NCBI GenBank assembly: GCA_035479875.1
Contig: DATIIH010000005.1
Coordinates: 1-33,517 of the forward strand
DNA from: PMNU01 sp035479875
GTDB lineage: Bacteria; Patescibacteriota; Saccharimonadia; Saccharimonadales; UBA4665
Length of the DNA: 33,517 nucleotides
Reading direction: 5' to 3'
Both the position numbers and the translations under genes were made by a program. Shown here in pieces: positions 29,530 through 33,517 of this stretch. How positions within the stretch are numbered: the stretch's first letter is position 1; each line of letters begins with the position of its first letter. Below the pieces are notes generated by a model. That model ran no database searches. It was not told where the DNA came from and saw nothing but the letters and a program-made list of their open reading frames with translations.

Positions 29530-30972
29530 ATGAAGGATAAAGCACGCAGCCATTGGCTGATCCTCATCCTGCTGGCACTGGCCCAATTTATGGTGGTGCT
29601 CGACTCGTCTATTGTTAACGTGGCGTTACCTGTATTGCAACGCTCGCTGCACATTAGCCTAGTTAACTTGCAGTGGATTATTACGGCGTACACGCTAGCG
29701 TTTGGCGGTTTTTTGCTGCTCGGCGGGCGCGCCGCTGACTTGTTTGGACGGCGCCGGACGTTCCTGGCAGGCGTAGCGTTTTTTATGGTGGCTAGTTTGG
29801 CCGACGGTTTGGCGCAGAACAGTGCCATGCTGATTGGTCTGCGCGGTGTGCAGGGCTTAGCGGCGGCATTTATGTCGCCGGCGGCATTGTCTATCATCCT
29901 TGTTACGTATAAAGAAGGGCACGAGCGCAACATCGCATTATCCGTGTGGGGCGCAGTGGCCGCTGGCGGCGCAGCTGCCGGGCTACTGATTGGCGGCGTG
30001 CTTACCGAGTATCTTGGCTGGCGCTGGAACTTCTTTATTAATGTGCCTGTTGGTTTGGCCGTGCTTTACGGCGCCTGGCGCGTTGTGCCCAAGCACGAGT
30101 CCGAAGAAACGCACAATAACCTCGACCTTCCCGGAGCCGTGTCGGTAACGGCTGGTTTGATGATGTTAGTCTATGGTTTGGTTAAAGCCCCCACCTACGG
30201 CTGGACCGACCCAGTCACACTATGGTTTATAGGTGGTGCGGTCGCACTGCTGGCCTTCTTTGTGACTAATGAGCTCCGCGCTGAGCATCCGCTTGTACCG
30301 TTCAAGATCTTTAAGATTCGCAATGTTACGGGTGCCAACCTCACGATGCTGCCAATGATTGCAGCACTATTCTCTACGTTTTACTTTACTTCGCTGTATG
30401 TGCAAAACGTGCTCGGCTACTCGCCGGTTGTCACCGGCCTCAGCTTCTTGATTATGCCGGTAGTGCTGGGCATCGCGGCCACTCGCGCGCCTGTAGTCGT
30501 TAAGAGATTCGGCTATAAAAAGATGGTTACTATTGCGCCCGTCGTGGTGGCGTGCGGCCTGTTCTTACTGGCACAGGTGCCGGTGCACGGCAATTACTTT
30601 ACACACATTATGCCGGCGCTGATCATTATGGCCGCCGGTATGGGCTTTAACTTTGTGGGTATTACCATTGCCGCGACTTCCGGCGTGCCGGGTAAGTTGA
30701 GTGGCTTGGCTTCTGGCATGCTTAACACGTCGCAGCAAATCGGCGGTGCACTGGGCTTGGCCATTTTGAGCGGCGCAGCTGCGTCGGCCACCAGTCGGTA
30801 CTTTGCACATAACGGTGCAGCCGGTGGCCCATTCCCCGGCCTAGTGCATGGGTTCCACGTGGCTTACTACGTTGCTGGTTTCTTTGCGCTGGGAGCGGCA
30901 CTGATGGCTGGCTTAATCATCAAGCAACAAAAGGCCCCCGAGACCGAAGGTGGTCCGGTAGTCGCGGCTTAG
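29530..30972 (+). CDS. MFS drug exporter, DHA2 (EmrB/QacA) family
   Basis: The 480-aa protein has about 14 membrane helices. DHA2 signatures are present: LAQFMVVLDSSIVNVALPVLQ in helix 1, GGRAADLFGRRRTF (motif A) and the WRWNFFINVPVG stretch after helix 6. It should expel lipophilic compounds in exchange for protons. The ATG at 29530 follows AAGGAG by five bases; upstream in-frame starts overlap the promoter. It is divergent from the MarR gene, which probably represses it. A strong terminator follows the gene. Confidence 0.9.
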   Translation: MKDKARSHWLILILLALAQFMVVLDSSIVNVALPVLQRSLHISLVNLQWIITAYTLAFGGFLLLGGRAADLFGRRRTFLAGVAFFMVASLADGLAQNSAMLIGLRGVQGLAAAFMSPAALSIILVTYKEGHERNIALSVWGAVAAGGAAAGLLIGGVLTEYLGWRWNFFINVPVGLAVLYGAWRVVPKHESEETHNNLDLPGAVSVTAGLMMLVYGLVKAPTYGWTDPVTLWFIGGAVALLAFFVTNELRAEHPLVPFKIFKIRNVTGANLTMLPMIAALFSTFYFTSLYVQNVLGYSPVVTGLSFLIMPVVLGIAATRAPVVVKRFGYKKMVTIAPVVVACGLFLLAQVPVHGNYFTHIMPALIIMAAGMGFNFVGITIAATSGVPGKLSGLASGMLNTSQQIGGALGLAILSGAAASATSRYFAHNGAAGGPFPGLVHGFHVAYYVAGFFALGAALMAGLIIKQQKAPETEGGPVVAA

Positions 30973-30995
30973 TCATATTACTTAAAGCTTCAACG

Positions 30996-31027
30996 AAGAG
31001 GCTCGCACCAGCGAGCCTCTTTTATTC
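30996..31027 (+). terminator. intrinsic terminator after the MFS gene
   Basis: AAGAGGCTCGC and GCGAGCCTCTT form an 11-base-pair stem with an ACCA loop, followed by TTATTC. It sits between convergent genes; the minus-strand side lacks a U tract. Confidence 0.88.
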
Positions 31028-31756
31028 TTTGCGCCGGATGGTGGCGGAGCCGAGTACTAAAGCGGTGATGCCACAGCCCAAAACGATCAACATATCTTTG
31101 GTAAGCGTACTGGTCCAGGTATTTTGGACGGTAGCAAGGCGCATAGCATCAACGCTATAAGTTACAGGGAAGACGTCTGACAAAAGTTGCAACAAGCGGG
31201 CCATATCAGCGCGCGCCGCGAACAGGCCACAGAGCAATACCTGCGGGAACATAATGGGCATCACCAGTTGCACGGCCTGGAACTCGTTACGAGCAAAGGC
31301 GCTTACCAGTAGTCCTAGTGCGGTACCCAAGAATGCCGCCAAAACAGCCGTGAGCACTACTGGCAGGGTACCGCCTTGGACGGTCACGCCGAGCAGCCCA
31401 AGCGTTACAAAGCTAGCCACGCTGGCCTGAATCAGGCCAACAATCGAAAAGGCGATGGCATACCCAAACACAAAATCAAACTTGCTGATCGGCATGGTCA
31501 TCAATCGGTCGAGCGTGCCGGACGTGCGCTCGCGCAGTGTGGCAATCGACGTTACCAAAAACATGATGAGCATTGGGAAGATGCCTAAGATGATAGGCGC
31601 AATGTGGTTAAACGCCGCGCTCTGATGTTGGAATGAATACTTAAGCAGGGTGATGAGTACCAGCGGCACCACAACAATCAACCCAATCGTCCGCGGGTCG
31701 TGTTTGAGCTGTCGCAGCACACGTTGGGCAGTGGCGGCAGTTGCTACTAAGCTCAT
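31022..31756 (-). CDS. ABC-2 type transporter permease
   Basis: The 244-aa protein has six membrane helices in the ABC-2 layout: RVLRQLKHDPRTIGLIVVVPLVLI, the cytoplasmic ERTSGTLDRLMTMPISKFDFVFGY loop typical of this family, and the late DVFPVTYSVDAMR segment. It pairs with the ATPase encoded just upstream (ATGA overlap) to form an exporter of the YhhJ/NodJ/drug type. The substrate is unknown. Confidence 0.9.
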   Translation of the reverse strand: MSLVATAATAQRVLRQLKHDPRTIGLIVVVPLVLITLLKYSFQHQSAAFNHIAPIILGIFPMLIMFLVTSIATLRERTSGTLDRLMTMPISKFDFVFGYAIAFSIVGLIQASVASFVTLGLLGVTVQGGTLPVVLTAVLAAFLGTALGLLVSAFARNEFQAVQLVMPIMFPQVLLCGLFAARADMARLLQLLSDVFPVTYSVDAMRLATVQNTWTSTLTKDMLIVLGCGITALVLGSATIRRKE

Positions 31757-32481
31757 ACTTGCCCCCTTACTAGTTTCAAGAAGCTCTGTTCAACTGAGTG
31801 GGTATTGGTTTGCTTGCGTAGTTCGGCAGGTGAGGCATTGGCCAGTAGTTTGCCGCCGCGTACTAGCAAAAGTTGGTCGCAGCGTTCGGCTTCTTCCATC
31901 ACGTGGCTCGAGATAATCAGCGTTGTACCACCGTCGGCAAGCGTGCGGAACAGCGCCCACAATTCTTCGCGCAACACCGGGTCGAGCCCAACCGTTGGCT
32001 CGTCTAAAGCGAGCAGCCTGGGGGCGCCTACAAGCGCAATCGCCAGCGATAAACGTTGTTTTTGGCCGCCAGACAAACTCGCGCCAACTTGGTTGGCTTG
32101 AGGCAACATGTCGACAGTCTTGATTAGTTCATGCACTTGCTTAGTAATCTTGGCTCTGGGTACGCGCATCATCACTGCAAAGTAGTGCAGATTTTCGGCT
32201 ACGGTGAGGTCGGGATATATAGAAACCTCTTGCGTCATATAGCCGGTTTGAGCCCGCAGAGGTTTTGTGCCTGCTGGCAGGCCAAAAATAGTAATCGCGC
32301 CGCGGTCCAGGTGCTGCCGACCCACTATGCTGCGGATCAGCGTTGTTTTGCCAGCACCCGATGGGCCGATGAATCCAATAATTTTACCTTTGGGTAACTG
32401 CGCGCAGACGTCGTCCAGCGCCGCCACTGTACCCCCGAGTTTTACCGACACATGTTCAAGCGTGACTGCTGCATCGTCCAT
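31753..32481 (-). CDS. ABC transporter ATP-binding protein
   Basis: The 242-aa protein has Walker A GPSGAGKTT, Q-loop GYMTQEVSIYPDLTVAENL, signature LSGGQKQR, Walker B LLALDEP and SSHVMEEAERC. This is the CcmA/DrrA type of ATPase that drives ABC-2 exporters. The ATG at 32481 follows TATACT by six bases; the longer in-frame start 16 codons upstream would read through that promoter. It overlaps the permease start by ATGA. Confidence 0.92.
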   Translation of the reverse strand: MDDAAVTLEHVSVKLGGTVAALDDVCAQLPKGKIIGFIGPSGAGKTTLIRSIVGRQHLDRGAITIFGLPAGTKPLRAQTGYMTQEVSIYPDLTVAENLHYFAVMMRVPRAKITKQVHELIKTVDMLPQANQVGASLSGGQKQRLSLAIALVGAPRLLALDEPTVGLDPVLREELWALFRTLADGGTTLIISSHVMEEAERCDQLLLVRGGKLLANASPAELRKQTNTHSVEQSFLKLVRGQV

Positions 32482-32487
32482 ATGCCA

Positions 32488-32493
32488 AGTATA
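32488..32493 (-). promoter_or_regulatory. -10 element TATACT of the ABC exporter operon (leaderless)
   Basis: On the minus strand TATACT ends six bases before the ATG at 32481. Confidence 0.55.
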
Positions 32494-32525
32494 GCAGAAC
32501 GCTGGGGCTAGAGTCCGTCCTCTAG

Positions 32526-32543
32526 TCAATACCTTCGCACCAC
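32526..32543. repeat. left terminal inverted repeat of the IS element
   Basis: TCAATACCTTCGCACCAC is the exact reverse complement of 33491-33508. Confidence 0.85.
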
Positions 32544-32570
32544 AACCGGCCGTTAGGCCGGTTGTTTTGT
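32542..32570. terminator. hairpin spanning the transposase stop codon
   Basis: ACAACCGGCC-GTTA-GGCCGGTTGT forms a 10-base-pair stem whose loop contains the transposase stop codon. On the plus strand it is followed by TTTGT, so it could stop transcription entering the IS from outside. Confidence 0.5.
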
Positions 32571-33437
32571 AGCTACTTCTTTTGGTGTTTGTAGGTTAAT
32601 GCCGAGATGTAGCCTGTCGTAGTTGTAGTAATGAATATATTCATCCAGTCTTGCTTGGGTGACCTGGCCGCGAAGCGGCCTGGTACCAAGCAGTTCTTGC
32701 TGAATTGTACGGTTAAAGCGCTCAATGTGTGCGTTGTCGTTCGAGCGTCTGACTCGGCTGTGTCGGAGCAAGATATGCTTGCTGCCAAGCATATCTTTGA
32801 GCCAGGTGGCGAACTCCGGGCCGTTGTCGGCCTGGACGGTTTGGAATGCAAAGCCGAAGAGACTTTGTGCTTCGAGCAGTGTTTGGTAGCTCCAACGTTG
32901 GGAGATACGGTCGTGCACGGCTGCATGTGCCATGCGGGTGTGCAGGTCAATGACCGTATAGAGGTAAAACATTTCTTTTGTCCTCCAATCCAGAAAGTGA
33001 ATGGTGTCGGTTTGCACCAAGCTACCAGGGGCGTCGGCCGGAGGCCGCGCCACTGGCGGTCGGTAGCGTTTCCATTTGCGCGGCATGACCAGCTCATTTC
33101 GCTTCAGCGTTCGCTTGACGCTACTGAGCGAAGTGACAATACCACGCTTGGCAAGCGTCGCTTGAATTACTTCGGCACAGCGTTTGCTGCGCAAACGCTC
33201 CTCGACAATGGCAGTGACAATCTCCTCGGACAATTGTTTTGGGTGCGACTTCGGCCGGGAGCGCAGCGTCGGAATGGTTTCCCGACCGTCGAACGCGGCA
33301 CGAGCTACCCAACGACTCACCGTGCTGTGGGAGTAGCCAAAGTGTCGGGCTACCGCCCGGACACTTTCGCCACGGCGCACACGAAGGACTGCTTGCATGC
33401 GGAGTCGAGGAAGTTTTGGGTTGGTGGTGTAGGGCAT
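32553..33437 (-). CDS. IS481-family DDE transposase
   Basis: The 294-aa protein has an N-terminal helix-turn-helix (ESVRAVARHFGYSHSTVSRWV, about 24-45), a second winged-helix-like part with KRTLKRN, and an integrase-core catalytic domain. The acidic triad is visible in QTDTIHF, VQADNGPEF and the Glu of NAHIERFNRT. It ends with the usual YNYDRLHLGINLQTP. Length and layout suit a complete IS481-type enzyme. A GAGGA lies upstream of the ATG. No frameshift or truncation is seen, so it may be active. Confidence 0.9.
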   Translation of the reverse strand: MPYTTNPKLPRLRMQAVLRVRRGESVRAVARHFGYSHSTVSRWVARAAFDGRETIPTLRSRPKSHPKQLSEEIVTAIVEERLRSKRCAEVIQATLAKRGIVTSLSSVKRTLKRNELVMPRKWKRYRPPVARPPADAPGSLVQTDTIHFLDWRTKEMFYLYTVIDLHTRMAHAAVHDRISQRWSYQTLLEAQSLFGFAFQTVQADNGPEFATWLKDMLGSKHILLRHSRVRRSNDNAHIERFNRTIQQELLGTRPLRGQVTQARLDEYIHYYNYDRLHLGINLQTPKEVATKQPA

Positions 33438-33490
33438 GGCTCAATTGTCCTCTTTTCACCACCACAGTCACGGCTAGCGCCGTGGACTGG

Positions 33491-33508
33491 GTGGTGCGAA
33501 GGTATTGA
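33491..33508. repeat. right terminal inverted repeat of the IS element
   Basis: GTGGTGCGAAGGTATTGA is the exact reverse complement of the left repeat. Confidence 0.85.
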
Positions 33509-33517
33509 ACCATTACG

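Larger units (their letters stand above)
32526..33508 (-). mobile_element. IS481-like insertion sequence, 983 bp
   Basis: The element is bounded by 18-base perfect inverted repeats and holds one DDE transposase gene on the minus strand. No target-site duplication is visible directly outside the repeats (CTAG at the left, ACCA at the right), so the insertion may be old or the true ends may differ slightly. Confidence 0.8.

Noticed and set aside
1..33517. TGA recoded to glycine (SR1/Gracilibacteria code)
   Set aside because: Several well-supported genes end in TGA in ATGA overlaps, and no conserved domain is interrupted by TGA.
32500..33517. Target-site duplication flanking the IS element
   Set aside because: The bases directly outside the two inverted repeats do not match (CTAG and ACCA).

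Overview
The window (about 33.5 kb, roughly 52% G+C) looks like a small-genome bacterium of the Patescibacteria/CPR, most likely a Saccharibacteria (TM7) relative. This is an inference from gene content and architecture. Genes are tightly packed, many are followed by an abutting or overlapping convergent neighbour, TGA is an ordinary stop (so it is not the recoded SR1/Gracilibacteria lineage), and many start codons sit 6-9 nt after a -10 hexamer with no Shine-Dalgarno site (leaderless mRNAs). The gene families also fit: a Thr-rich secreted protein with a prepilin, a membrane-anchored AAA+ unfoldase, a two-gene PEP-synthase-like enzyme, and phage-tail-like surface proteins.

Layout. 1-36: 3' end of a tRNA. 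151-2493: four plus-strand genes, of which only the inosine/xanthosine triphosphatase is recognisable. 2509-5675 (minus): a tail-fibre-like repeat protein and a PhoD-like metallophosphatase, five bases apart. 5896-6842: secreted protein plus type IV prepilin, overlapping ATGA. 6863-9606 (minus): small membrane protein plus membrane-anchored double AAA+ ATPase, also ATGA-coupled. 9685-10236: membrane protein. 10331-10882: histidine phosphatase. 10883-12849 (minus): PPDK-like ATP-binding protein followed by a phosphohistidine-domain protein. 12890-14140 (minus): GH1 beta-glycosidase. 14281-16601: a secreted polysaccharide deacetylase ending in a dockerin, and directly behind it a C-terminally membrane-anchored cohesin protein. 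16657-17223: HAD hydrolase. 17220-18970 (minus): an unknown gene interrupted at a perfect U UUU UUA heptamer. 19071-19147: tRNA-Arg(UCG). 19225-20397: cobalamin riboswitch, terminator, DUF4430 protein and a multi-pass membrane protein. 20420-22844: CYTH, SRPBCC and FolC-like genes. 22845-29438 (minus): a metal-related run made of a 24-codon mini-ORF, an ABC-type metal importer, a 2OG-Fe(II)-type oxygenase, an MgtA-type P-ATPase and a MarR regulator. 29530-30972: MFS exporter divergent from marR, ending in a strong terminator. 31022-32481 (minus): ABC-2 exporter. 32526-33508: an IS481-like element with 18-bp perfect inverted repeats.

How they may work together. The strongest candidate system is the cohesin/dockerin pair: one operon encodes a secreted enzyme bearing a dockerin and the membrane receptor bearing the cohesin, which would dock a polysaccharide deacetylase on the surface of a very small cell. 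The second is a B12-controlled operon that pairs a transcobalamin-like DUF4430 surface protein with a small membrane protein, suggesting cobalamin scavenging without the usual BtuBFCD. Other points are a natural or artefactual -1 frameshift site, an RPH-like split phosphotransferase of unknown acceptor, and window-wide leaderless promoters. No CRISPR array, rRNA or replication origin was seen, and no intergenic stretch above 300 bases lacks an assigned element.
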